Source of the DNA: Mucilaginibacter gossypii
Lineage (GTDB): Bacteria; Bacteroidota; Bacteroidia; Sphingobacteriales; Sphingobacteriaceae
Direction of reading: 5' to 3'
DNA length: 64,000 nucleotides
Assembly: GCF_900100945.1 (NCBI RefSeq)
Contig: NZ_FNCG01000018.1
Span: forward strand, 62,001-126,000
The notes beneath the pieces were generated by a model. That model made no database searches, had not been told where the DNA came from, and saw only the letters and a program-made list of their open reading frames with translations. This document shows positions 14,784-22,905 of this stretch, piece by piece (the stretch's first letter is position 1; each line of letters starts with the position of its first letter). The position numbers were made by a program, and so were the translations under genes.

Positions 14784-16079
14784 CTATTTCAGAAACAGAT
14801 CCCCTGTAGCCCAGGTTGGGTTTTTGGCGTACGCCTTCCAGAAGATCTGATCAAGGGCAAAATCGAAATTAGCTTTGAAACTGCGTGTGTTGGTCAGGAT
14901 CACAAAATTAAACCCGTTACCCAAACGGGCTTGTTCTGTAGCCGTACCGGGCAGGCTTCCCTGGTGAAAGTAGCTATCGCCTGCAATGGCCCAGCCGCAA
15001 CCATAGCCGGCATTTGCAGTTGAGCCGGTATACATGGTGGTTAGCGAAGCCGAGGTAAGGATATCTGGCCGTACGGGAAATTTATCAATATAAACCAGGA
15101 ACCTGGCCAGGTCGGCAGCGGTAGCAACCCAGCCCCCATGCGCATCCATCCGCGTAATATTATAAGCATAAGGATCCTCTCCGGATTGACCGTAATAGGT
15201 AACTTCTTTAGCCTGTTTATCGGCCAGTGTGTTGCCGCCAATGGTCATATCAGTAATTCCGATTGGAGTTAAAACCAATGTTTTTACAGCTTCAGCATAG
15301 GTTTGGCCGGTAATTTTTTCTATTACACGCCCCAATATGCAATATCCAAAGTTAGAGTAATCGTAATTGGTACCCGGTACATGATCGAGCGGGCGGTTAT
15401 CTAAAGTCCAGGTAATGAGCTGGGCCGTCGTCATTGTCGGGTTACTGAACATCGGGTCATCTGTTTCATTCCCCCAGCCGCCCGAGGTGTGGTGCAGCAA
15501 TTCATCAACCGTAATATCGGTAATGTGTAAGCCGTAGGCTTTAGTACCATAGGTTTTACCTAAAATAGCACCATCGCCAAATACTTTGTCCGATAGTTTT
15601 ATTTTGCCCTGCTCAAGCAGTTTCATGATGGCAACCGCCGTGAATTGTTTTGAACAGCTGGCCAACCGGTAACGGTCGCTAATAACAGCTTTGGTACCTT
15701 TAGATTTATCGCTTACGCCGTAAGCTTTCAGGTAAACCAGCTTTTCGCCTTTGGTAATCGCTACGGATACCGCCGGTACATCATAAGTAGTCATAAAGGT
15801 ATTTACCTCATCATCTAAAGCGGCAACAGCAACTTTACTGGGGGTTAGGGTATCAATAATGGTACCCGTTCCTCCACCTGTGCCTGTTCCGGTACCTGTA
15901 CCGGTGCCTGTACCCGTTCCTTTACCGGTTGTATCTGCACCGTTGTTTGTTTTAGTTACAGAAGGTGCATCCTTTTTACAGGCGGCAAAAAACAGCAGAC
16001 ACGCAATTGTAATTAATTTACTGATTTTCAAAGCATTAAACGATAGGCTATAAAGCCCGGATGGATAAGTGTTTTTCAT
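14784..16079 (-). CDS. serine hydrolase, beta-lactamase/DD-peptidase (class C-like) lipoprotein
   Basis: 431 residues. A lipobox (LFFAAC, Cys34) implies membrane anchoring after a slightly long signal sequence. A low-complexity GT linker follows at about 52-71. The catalytic domain has the nucleophile motif SCSK (Ser139, Lys142), the YSN triad (239-241) and HQGSLPGT near residue 380, which takes the place of the KTG box as HxG. This combination is typical of the broad PF00144 family (esterases, D-aminopeptidases, penicillin-binding-protein-like), not proven beta-lactamases. The alternating Gly-Thr linker is encoded by a GT-rich near-repeat at 15868-15927. It stands alone, divergent from the metallo-beta-lactamase gene. 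Confidence 0.85.
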   Translation of the reverse strand: MKNTYPSGLYSLSFNALKISKLITIACLLFFAACKKDAPSVTKTNNGADTTGKGTGTGTGTGTGTGTGGGTGTIIDTLTPSKVAVAALDDEVNTFMTTYDVPAVSVAITKGEKLVYLKAYGVSDKSKGTKAVISDRYRLASCSKQFTAVAIMKLLEQGKIKLSDKVFGDGAILGKTYGTKAYGLHITDITVDELLHHTSGGWGNETDDPMFSNPTMTTAQLITWTLDNRPLDHVPGTNYDYSNFGYCILGRVIEKITGQTYAEAVKTLVLTPIGITDMTIGGNTLADKQAKEVTYYGQSGEDPYAYNITRMDAHGGWVATAADLARFLVYIDKFPVRPDILTSASLTTMYTGSTANAGYGCGWAIAGDSYFHQGSLPGTATEQARLGNGFNFVILTNTRSFKANFDFALDQIFWKAYAKNPTWATGDLFLK

Positions 16080-16273
16080 AGGGTATTTAATGGATATTAG
16101 GTTTAGTGTAAATTTCGGGCTTTGTTGCCGGGGCTATAACGCAAAGGCAAAGCTACATTACCGGTAAAAAAAACACTTACGCGTATGTTGCAAATACTTT
16201 CGAGTTTGTTGCATTTTTGTTGCAGCACCATGCGCGCATAAATAAATCCTTTCACCTTTAAAAGATTGATGAA
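16080..16273. other. divergent intergenic region before the B3 lactamase-like gene
   Basis: Contains three TTGCA words (near 16188, 16209 and 16220) and a T-rich patch, but no clean TAnnTTTG. It should hold promoters for both the serine hydrolase (minus) and the metallo-beta-lactamase (plus). Confidence 0.3.
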
Positions 16274-17140
16274 ATGAAACGAACGCTTATCCTGTTATTA
16301 TTTTTCTGCAACGCTTTAATAGCCCAGGCACAAAGGGTACTGGAACCATCAGCAGAAAAGCACCCGGAATGGACCCGGCCGTTTCCCCCATTTCAAATCG
16401 CGGGCAATCTTTATTATGTGGGCACCACCGATCTGGCTTGTTATCTCATCACCACTTCCGGAGGCAATATCCTGATCAATACCGGGCTTGCGTCATCCGA
16501 ACCACAAATCACAGCAAATATCAAAACCCTGGGCTTCAAGGTTTCAGACACAAAAATTCTTTTAACAACGCAGGCTCACTTTGATCACATGGGCGCTATG
16601 GCGGCAATAAAGAAGATCACAAAAGCCAAAATGATGGTAGATGAAGGCGACGCGGCGGTAGCAGCCGACGGGGGGCTTTCTGATTATGATCTTAAAGGGG
16701 ATGTGCGCACATTCAACCCTGTAAAAGCAGACCGTATTTTACACAACGGCGATAGTATTAAGCTGGGTAACATGAAACTAACTATACTTCACCATCCGGG
16801 CCATACCAAAGGGTCTTGCAGCTATTTATTTGATGTAAAAGATAATAAACGAAACTACAGGGTTTTGATCGCCAACATGCCCACTATCGTTACCAATAAA
16901 AAGTTCACAGATATACCTTCTTACCCTAACATCGCTAATGACTATGCGTATACCTTAAAAGCAATGCAGGGGTTGAAATTTGATCTCTGGTTAGCATCCC
17001 ATGGTATCCAATTTGATCTCCTCAGCAAGCACAAGCCAGGCAGCCCTTATAATCCGATGGTTTTTGCTGATAAGAAGAATTATTATGATGAAATAAATGA
17101 ACTGCAGGATGAGTATGATAAGAAAATGGCGTTAAAATAA
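16274..17140 (+). CDS. subclass B3 metallo-beta-lactamase, GOB-like Gln variant
   Basis: 288 residues with a signal peptide (MKRTLILLLFFCNALIAQAQ). The metal motif reads QAHFDH (Gln100, His102, Asp104, His105): Gln replaces the first His of HxHxDH, exactly as in the GOB enzymes of Elizabethkingia. The other ligands are His177 in HHPGHTKGSCS and His243 in LASHGIQFDL. Many blocks recall GOB (PPFQIAGNLYYVGT, GNILINTG, YRVLIANMP, YPNIANDYAYT). GOB enzymes hydrolyse penicillins, cephalosporins and carbapenems in the periplasm; activity here is an inference. No regulator or mobile element is attached, which suggests a resident chromosomal gene. Confidence 0.85.
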   Translation: MKRTLILLLFFCNALIAQAQRVLEPSAEKHPEWTRPFPPFQIAGNLYYVGTTDLACYLITTSGGNILINTGLASSEPQITANIKTLGFKVSDTKILLTTQAHFDHMGAMAAIKKITKAKMMVDEGDAAVAADGGLSDYDLKGDVRTFNPVKADRILHNGDSIKLGNMKLTILHHPGHTKGSCSYLFDVKDNKRNYRVLIANMPTIVTNKKFTDIPSYPNIANDYAYTLKAMQGLKFDLWLASHGIQFDLLSKHKPGSPYNPMVFADKKNYYDEINELQDEYDKKMALK

Positions 17141-17330
17141 TTTTTGAAGAATCGTTTACTGGTCAAAGCTTAGCAACGGCGTAACTTCGTCCTAAAATGG
17201 GTTAAGCTTTTAGCTTAACCCAAATCCATAAAAAAAATATCAACTTAAACCGTAAGCAGGACGCTTACATTGTTTTAGGTCCAGGTTACGCTATCGCTAA
17301 ACTTGAACCAGTATCAGATATTTAAACCTT

Positions 17331-18395
17331 CTACCTCCCCAATACCTTCTCCGCCAGCTTAGTACCCTCAACCCTGGCGCGGATCTTGGCAAAAGCAATT
17401 TCCCGCGCAGTTGAAGTATCATCACCAAATGGCGAAAAACCGCAATCGTCGGTAGTCCCCAGTTGTTGAACAGGAATCACCTGCGCGGCTTCCAGGATCA
17501 GGTCACTTACTTCTTCGGCAGTTTCTATTTTGGGATTAATCACATCGGTAACACCAAGAAATACCCGCTGGCCTGCTCCAAGGTTTTCTTTAATAGCATT
17601 AAGCACCGTTTTCTTATCCTTTTCTGCTGCATATTCCAGGTAAAAATTACCGGCATGGAGTTTAAACAGCAGCGGGAGCAGTTCCGTATAAGAAATATCG
17701 GCGCTATGGGTTGAGTCATGGTCACCGCCGGGGCAAGTGTGTACGCCTATCTTCTTCTGTTCTTCGGCAGTGAAGCGGTCGAGTACCTGGTTATTGAGGT
17801 CGATAAAAGCCGATAGCAGTTGTTTGCTGGGATCTAACTTAATGGCCAGGCGGGCTTCGGTAAAATCAATTTGTACATTATAAGCGCCGCTTTCAAGGCA
17901 TGAGCGGATATCATACACCGCATCGTTCACCAAATCGGCAAGGAACTGATCGCGCGAATAACCGTCGATGCCCTCCTGCGGATAAAGCAGGCTCATGGCC
18001 GAGCAGGAAATAACAGCCTGTTTCACCGGCAAATTAGCATACTTTTTGGCTTGGTTTAGGTATGAGTTTGCAAAAGTAGTGTAATGAAATGGGCCGGCTG
18101 TTAGTTTGGGTAACTGGCGGGTATGCCCGTCAGCAAAGGGGATCACCACGCCATCAGCAGCAAAGTTCTTAAAACCCTGCATTGGGTAAGTAACAAAGCT
18201 TGGTTTTGATTGCTCGCCATCACTAATCACGGGCGAACCTGTTGCTTCCAGTTCCTGAATAGTTTCCCGCGTAGCCCGATCGAACAGGTCGTTTAATTCG
18301 TCGGCTTTAATTTGTCCGCCTGCAAAGGCGGCCATGGCTTGTTGCAAGTAAACCGGGCGCGGAATGCTCCCGATGGGTTCAGTAAGTATTTTCAT
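17331..18395 (-). CDS. cobalamin-independent methionine synthase (MetE C-terminal domain) family protein
   Basis: 354 residues, about half the size of full MetE, corresponding to its catalytic C-terminal barrel. The zinc ligands expected for homocysteine activation are present: His and Cys in VHTCPGGDHD, Glu in FYLEYA and Cys in TDDCGFSPFGDD. It starts with the typical TEPIGSIPRP. Because the N-terminal folate-binding half is absent, it may use another methyl donor than 5-methyl-THF-polyglutamate. Such stand-alone proteins are common in bacteria and archaea. No SAM-riboswitch-like structure was recognised upstream. Confidence 0.8.
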   Translation of the reverse strand: MKILTEPIGSIPRPVYLQQAMAAFAGGQIKADELNDLFDRATRETIQELEATGSPVISDGEQSKPSFVTYPMQGFKNFAADGVVIPFADGHTRQLPKLTAGPFHYTTFANSYLNQAKKYANLPVKQAVISCSAMSLLYPQEGIDGYSRDQFLADLVNDAVYDIRSCLESGAYNVQIDFTEARLAIKLDPSKQLLSAFIDLNNQVLDRFTAEEQKKIGVHTCPGGDHDSTHSADISYTELLPLLFKLHAGNFYLEYAAEKDKKTVLNAIKENLGAGQRVFLGVTDVINPKIETAEEVSDLILEAAQVIPVQQLGTTDDCGFSPFGDDTSTAREIAFAKIRARVEGTKLAEKVLGR

Positions 18396-18612
18396 ATATA
18401 GGTTAAGATTGATTCATAAAGTTAACAAATGAAACCTATGGTAAAGTATTATGGGTAAATAAATTATAATGATTCAATGCACGCTATATCAATATCCGCC
18501 CCCTCTCGTCCCTCCCAACCCGCATCTCGTCAATTATCCCAACACAATCATCAATTCATCAAACCCATACCGTTAGCATTAGCTATTTTGGTATCAAAAA
18601 CCAATAACCGGC

Positions 18613-19095
18613 ATGAAAATATCACGCTGTCTTATTTTCATCGCTTTAATATTTTGCGGCTGCTCCTCAGCACCCCAAAGCGATAACCTTGCCGCCGACA
18701 AACTTGCTCTTGAAAAAACCAAGGCCGCCTTTGCCGCTGCTTTTGCTCATAGTGATGTAAAGGCTATTGTAGCGCTGCACCATCCTGATATTGTTAAATA
18801 TTTTGGCGGCAGCAATGTGGTTACCGGCCGCGCGCAGCTGGCCCGGCAGTTAAAGGCCATGTTCCGTACATCCAGGATGGAATTAATCCAGAACCAGGTT
18901 GAAAGTACCGCCTTTAATGGCAACACCATTATCGAAACCTGCATATTCGCGTTTAGGGCAACCCCGGTAAATGGCGGCAAGCCGTCTGTAGGCCGGGGGC
19001 GATCAATGACTGTTTTTGTCAGGTATAAAAACAGCCCCTACGGTTGGGTTTCTATAAGGGAAATGGCCCAGGCGGCTCCTGAAGTTGCAAAATAA
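18613..19095 (+). CDS. NTF2-like (DUF4440/SnoaL-type) lipoprotein
   Basis: 160 residues. The lipobox IFCGC (Cys17) indicates a lipoprotein. The mature part has the NTF2-like pattern: KTKAAFAAAFAHSDVKAIVALHHPDIVKYF, a middle RAQLARQLKAMF helix, then strands ending VRYKNSPYGWVSIREMAQ. The fold binds small ligands in a cone-shaped pocket, but this group has no assigned substrate. A second secreted protein of the same superfamily lies at 59765. Confidence 0.7.
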   Translation: MKISRCLIFIALIFCGCSSAPQSDNLAADKLALEKTKAAFAAAFAHSDVKAIVALHHPDIVKYFGGSNVVTGRAQLARQLKAMFRTSRMELIQNQVESTAFNGNTIIETCIFAFRATPVNGGKPSVGRGRSMTVFVRYKNSPYGWVSIREMAQAAPEVAK

Positions 19096-19104
19096 TTCTG
19101 TTTA

Positions 19105-19482
19105 TCATTGAGATCTTTTAAGCTTGCGCATTTCGCTTAATGACATGGTTCTATCGTTCGCGACATCCCAATACCTTATAGCGAAGGTTTTGGCATCAAC
19201 TTCGTACCATTCATAAGTTCGCAATTGAAAGCCGAGATCTTCAATTATTGATACCTTGTAATAATTATTTTCTTTAGTTGGTGTATCCTCAATTTGTGCT
19301 TTTAACAACCTGGGATTTTTATGTGCTTTTCTAAACTCATTTTCCCGCTGCACCTCTGGTAAAGCATTAATAAGCTTTAATACCTTTCGCTCTGTTGCAT
19401 TTGTAGCTGCCCCATATTCCTGCCCATAACCAAAAGCACAATTAAAACCCAGTAAAAATATAGTCAGAATTAACTTTTTCAT
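19105..19482 (-). CDS. hypothetical secreted protein
   Basis: 125 residues. Signal peptide MKKLILTIFLLGFNCAFG with a likely cleavage near residue 18-20. The mature domain is short and mixed alpha/beta (KVLKLINALPEVQRENEFRKAH, YYKVSIIEDLGFQLRTYEWYEVDAKTFAIRYWD). No family recognised. Convergent with the NTF2-like lipoprotein, leaving only 9 nt between the stops. Confidence 0.6.
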   Translation of the reverse strand: MKKLILTIFLLGFNCAFGYGQEYGAATNATERKVLKLINALPEVQRENEFRKAHKNPRLLKAQIEDTPTKENNYYKVSIIEDLGFQLRTYEWYEVDAKTFAIRYWDVANDRTMSLSEMRKLKRSQ

Positions 19483-19703
19483 AAAAAATTTATTGAATTA
19501 AAGATAGTTGTTTTCGCTATATTATATACTACATTCACGTAAAAACCGCACACGCAAAAAGTGGTTCAACGCATTGCTTTTCAATAATTTATATTTAATT
19601 TCATTCATCTAACAGCAATAAAACCATACCAACCAGCAATTAGGATTTGCACAAGCACAATTGTGCTTTTACCATCATTAATATTTATTAAAAGGCGAAA
19701 TAA

Positions 19704-20744
19704 ATGAAACCGCGCGATCATAGTTTTTGGCCGTTTACGCCAAAGGTGAGTATCATTACCGCCGTTGTTGTTTTATTGGTACTCCTGCTGCTCACCGGGG
19801 TGCTCCGTGTTTATACAGGCTGGCCTGCCGAATCGGCCAATAACACCGTTTTGATCGGTATTTTTATCCTTAGCCTGCTCCCTATCGTCCTCGCAATCCT
19901 CAATGTAGTTATTGAGCGCGGGGGCAGCATAGGCTATGGCGACCTCAAGATCGACTTTTCAAAAATCCAGCAACTGTCAAATTCGGGTTTTACCGTGCCC
20001 GCCAATATTGGGGTACGGGGACAGTATGTTGCCGACAGCGGCACTTCCAATATCCTCGAAACACTGCGCGCAGCCACCTCTTCGGGCGTCGCGGTGATCG
20101 ACCTTGAAGATGGGCACGCCTGGTGGGAAACCCGGTTGTTAGTTTTGCTGGCCGGCGCCGACCGCCTTAAAAAGCCCGATAAAATTGTTTTTGTAGCAAC
20201 TGCCGAAGCAAGAGAGCAAACTTATTTAGGCTGGGCCCGCCCCGGCGACCTGTTGGAACAGCTGCTAAAAGAAGACCCGCGATATTTAAGAACCTTTTAT
20301 GCCGCCCGTGCGGCTGCCGCGCAATGGGCATTATTAGGCCCTTTAGCTGTCTTGCCGCCCGGCAGTTATTATAATGCTCCGCCGCCACCGCCCTGGATGC
20401 AGGGTATACTTGCCCTGAGCCACGCCTGGATGGCATTTTCAACCACCACCGGTTTACCTAACGAATTATTAACCGAGCAGTTATTACAGAACGAACTTGG
20501 CCAAACTATTGAAAGCACGGGCGGCGCAAAGCATATCAGCACCGTACACCTTGATAATTTATTTAAGCCGGTACTGATAAAAAAACAGATAGACAAAAAC
20601 TGGGACAATGAGCAGCAAACAAACGCCCTGTTCGCCAATGAAGATCCTTTTATTGTAATAACAGAAAGTGGCAAATACTCGGCGATAGTTTCGGCACAGT
20701 CTTTATATAATGAGGTATTAAGAGGCTATTTAAAAACAGCCTGA
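19704..20744 (+). CDS. orphan membrane protein of unknown function
   Basis: 346 residues. Two transmembrane segments at about 17-35 (IITAVVVLLVLLLLTGVL) and 49-68 (VLIGIFILSLLPIVLAILNVV) are followed by a cytoplasmic domain of some 275 residues. The domain includes GVAVIDLEDGHAWWETRLLVLLAGADRLKKPDKIVFVATA, a proline run (APPPPPW at about 226-232) and a C-terminal EDPFIVITESGKYSAIVSAQSLYNEVL that reads like the last part of a CBS-type module. I do not recognise the whole protein. It has no operon partner on its strand. Confidence 0.6.
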   Translation: MKPRDHSFWPFTPKVSIITAVVVLLVLLLLTGVLRVYTGWPAESANNTVLIGIFILSLLPIVLAILNVVIERGGSIGYGDLKIDFSKIQQLSNSGFTVPANIGVRGQYVADSGTSNILETLRAATSSGVAVIDLEDGHAWWETRLLVLLAGADRLKKPDKIVFVATAEAREQTYLGWARPGDLLEQLLKEDPRYLRTFYAARAAAAQWALLGPLAVLPPGSYYNAPPPPPWMQGILALSHAWMAFSTTTGLPNELLTEQLLQNELGQTIESTGGAKHISTVHLDNLFKPVLIKKQIDKNWDNEQQTNALFANEDPFIVITESGKYSAIVSAQSLYNEVLRGYLKTA

Positions 20745-21035
20745 TGAAGATTTTATTAGATAAGGCCTCATAGTTTCATTACTTATAATACCGCGACTGT
20801 AAGTTACTGATCGTTAAATGTGTTTTCCCGATCAATATTATGAATATGGGCGTTGCCTGCGGCCGTGCTATACGCTTATACGCCTGCAGGCCTTATGCTC
20901 ATTGGCCGGTATCCGCTCCTATCACTAACGCGGCCCCCGCTCACCATCGTTAAAACCTATTTTATACATCACCGCAACTTTTTCCGGGTTCCCCGGGGTG
21001 GTTATTTGCAATGATGCTTTTATCTATTTTTTATG

Positions 21036-21134
21036 TAGAGACGCATAATTGCGTCTGGCGCTTGCAATTAATGGCAGTAGAAATATTTTCGAAATCGGAT
21101 TATCCCTCCAGGAGACGCAATTATGCGTCTCTAC
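21036..21134. repeat. REP-like doublet in inverted orientation
   Basis: GTAGAGACGCATAATTGCG at 21036 and the mirror copy GGAGACGCAATTATGCG followed by TCTCTAC at 21111-21134, separated by about 54 nt. Each unit is itself palindromic, and the two can pair to form a long hairpin. A singlet copy lies at 5344-5363. Confidence 0.7.
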
Positions 21135-21185
21135 CAAAAATGTTTTATCTGTTCTTAAACAACTTCCGGAAGGCCTGGTGATAAC

Positions 21186-21208
21186 AAAAAGCCCCGCGTA
21201 AGCGGGGC
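21186..21208 (-). terminator. terminator of the TonB-family gene
   Basis: Perfect 7-bp GC stem GCCCCGC/GCGGGGC with loop GTAA (21191-21208); on the minus strand it is followed by five T residues (21190-21186). It lies 60 nt past the stop codon. Confidence 0.85.
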
Positions 21209-21267
21209 CGAAACAGTTAGCTACTATATAACACACATTTAATTAAAAACACACAGCAAATTATTCC

Positions 21268-22101
21268 CTATTCTTCTGTCGCTAACTGAAAGCTTATTGG
21301 GATACTGTACCTAACCCGCACGTTCTGGCCGTTTTGCACACCAGGCTTCCAGGCCTTTGCCAGTTTTAGTACACGGGTTGCCTCTTCATCAAAACCGTAA
21401 CCTGCCGGACGCTCCACTTTTATATTTGATAAAGCGCCATCTTTTTCAATAATGAAACTCAGAAGAACTTTGCCTGAAACACCCGCATCTTGTGCGGCTC
21501 CCGGAAAGCGTAGGTTTTTTTGCAAAAACTTGGCCCACGCTGCAGCCCCGCCAACGGGTTCGGGCATAACTTCAAGCCCATCTAATGTATGAACGCCATC
21601 ATCAACTTTAGCAGTTCCGGTTCCTCCGGGGCCTGGATCTTTTGAGTCGATAACGTTGCCTGCCCCGCTCGGCCCCTTAACATCAGTTGGGCCAATGGCA
21701 ACATCCTTTAGTTGATCTATTGTAGGCGGCTCTGTCGGCGGCTCTGTTGTTACCAGGTGCGGCGTGGTGAAACCTTTAGTTTCAACAGGAGCAGCGGGCT
21801 TTTGATGCTCCATTGGAGCAGGAGCATCCGGTTGCTTAACAGCCTCTACCGGTGGTTTGGGGATATCAACCGGAGTTTTGAGGTGCACCTCATGAAACTC
21901 ATAAACAGGCTTCGGCTTTGCCTTAAAAATAATGGCTGCGGCCGATAAAATGGCTACTGCTGCAAAGGCGATCCCCATGGATTTTGCCATAGTACGTCCA
22001 TAGCTTTGTCTTAATTCATAAGCGCCGTAATTTTTGTTGCGATGGTCAAATACAAGGTCGAGCCACTCGGCATTGTACAAATCAAATTTGGTGATAAGCA
22101 T
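21268..22101 (-). CDS. tonB: energy transducer TonB
   Basis: 277 residues from the ATG at 22101 (MLITKFDLYNAEW); the upstream ATG at 22122 would add seven residues and is less typical. A cytoplasmic head with FDHRNKNYGAYELRQSY is characteristic of Bacteroidota TonB proteins. One transmembrane helix follows at about 43-60 (IAFAAVAILSAAAIIF), then a Pro/Lys-rich periplasmic linker (PVDIPKPPVEAVKQPDAPAP) and a C-terminal TonB domain (FLQKNLRFPGAAQDAGVSGKVLLSF...IPISFQL). It should couple the proton motive force to receptors such as the one at 35897. No ExbB or ExbD is in the window. Confidence 0.9.
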   Translation of the reverse strand: MLITKFDLYNAEWLDLVFDHRNKNYGAYELRQSYGRTMAKSMGIAFAAVAILSAAAIIFKAKPKPVYEFHEVHLKTPVDIPKPPVEAVKQPDAPAPMEHQKPAAPVETKGFTTPHLVTTEPPTEPPTIDQLKDVAIGPTDVKGPSGAGNVIDSKDPGPGGTGTAKVDDGVHTLDGLEVMPEPVGGAAAWAKFLQKNLRFPGAAQDAGVSGKVLLSFIIEKDGALSNIKVERPAGYGFDEEATRVLKLAKAWKPGVQNGQNVRVRYSIPISFQLATEE

Positions 22102-22395
22102 AGTTTCAGAATTAAATTTCAATTATAACGAATATGCTTATATTATATTTTGTATAAAACTAAATTTATCGAAAATAATTTCGTCTAATTTTTCATCAAA
22201 TTTTCATTTTCTCACAAAAACCATCAAATCATAATAATTTGTCTAAAAATTAATAACCAAGTCCATTTTTTTTATCAATTAAATAAAAACAGCACAAAAA
22301 CATTCATTTGAAAACAATTTTTATATACAAATCATCAAAAACTTAAAATATTTTAAAAAAAATGCAGTTATTTTATTTTTTTATTACTTTTAGAT

Positions 22396-22752
22396 ATGGT
22401 TAACAGGCTTTACAAACTTATCGCCTTATTTTTTTTACTCTTTAGCGGCTTCACTGCGTCCGCTAAGTGTGAATTATACCATTATTACCACAAAACCACA
22501 AAAAAAACCACGGTATCTGCGACAATACCGCATCATCGCCCGTTAAATTTTGAATTCACACTCAATAATGCGCTCACGCCCGCTATTAATATACACCAGC
22601 ATAGGGGTGCACATTCTTTACAGGCCTTTGTAGCAACGCCCGGCGGCTACGCCATTAAATTTAAATACCTTGATTTCATTTGCGAACTGGATACAAGTAA
22701 GCTCTCCAGGTTCCGCAAGCTCATCCTTTTTCCGTTTCACGATTTTTGGTAG
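22396..22752 (+). CDS. hypothetical secreted protein
   Basis: 118 residues with a signal peptide (MVNRLYKLIALFFLLFSGFTASA). The mature part has many His and aromatic residues (ELYHYYHK, HHRPLNFEF, IHQHRGAH), which could bind metal, and one Cys near each end. No family recognised. The upstream 270 nt are strongly A+T-rich. A small hairpin (CATGCT/AGCATG at 22779-22797) followed by a T-run near 22804-22812 may end the transcript. Confidence 0.55.
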   Translation: MVNRLYKLIALFFLLFSGFTASAKCELYHYYHKTTKKTTVSATIPHHRPLNFEFTLNNALTPAINIHQHRGAHSLQAFVATPGGYAIKFKYLDFICELDTSKLSRFRKLILFPFHDFW

Positions 22753-22776
22753 GCAAAAAACAATAAACCAACCCTC

Positions 22777-22812
22777 ATGCTCTGATTAAGCATGCAGGAT
22801 TTATTGTTTTTT
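22777..22812 (+). terminator. probable terminator after the 118-residue secreted protein
   Basis: Short stem CATGCT/AGCATG with a 7-nt loop, followed after 10 nt by GTTTTTT. The stem is weak, so confidence is moderate. Confidence 0.4.
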
Positions 22813-22832
22813 AAAAAAATTTAGTTTTAATG

Positions 22833-22863
22833 CTGTCCGGTATTTTTGATTGGATACCGGGCA
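22833..22863 (+). promoter_or_regulatory. inverted repeat bracketing the amtB -7 promoter element
   Basis: Arms CTGTCCGGTAT (22833-22843) and ATACCGGGCAG (22853-22863), one mismatch. The -7 element TATTTTTG (22841-22848) begins in the last three bases of the left arm and fills the loop. Transcription would start close to the right arm. The layout fits a repressor or activator site at the promoter of the ammonium transporter; alternatively the RNA hairpin belongs to a 5' leader. Confidence 0.45.
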
Positions 22864-22905
22864 GTATTATTCAAACCTTCATTTTTCCTCCCTTAAACCC
22901 AAAAC

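Larger units (their letters stand above)
20745..21267. other. intergenic region with dispersed repeats
   Basis: The left part (20845-20935) holds GCGTTGCCTGCGGCC and GGCCGGTATCCGCTCC, phrases that look like a dispersed Bacteroidota intergenic repeat. The right part (21036-21134) holds a REP-like doublet. A terminator for the TonB gene follows at 21186-21208. No gene. Confidence 0.5.

Noticed and set aside
14784..16079. True class C beta-lactamase (AmpC)
   Set aside because: The KTG box is replaced by HxG and the protein is a lipoprotein with a GT linker, so a general serine hydrolase or peptidase is more likely.
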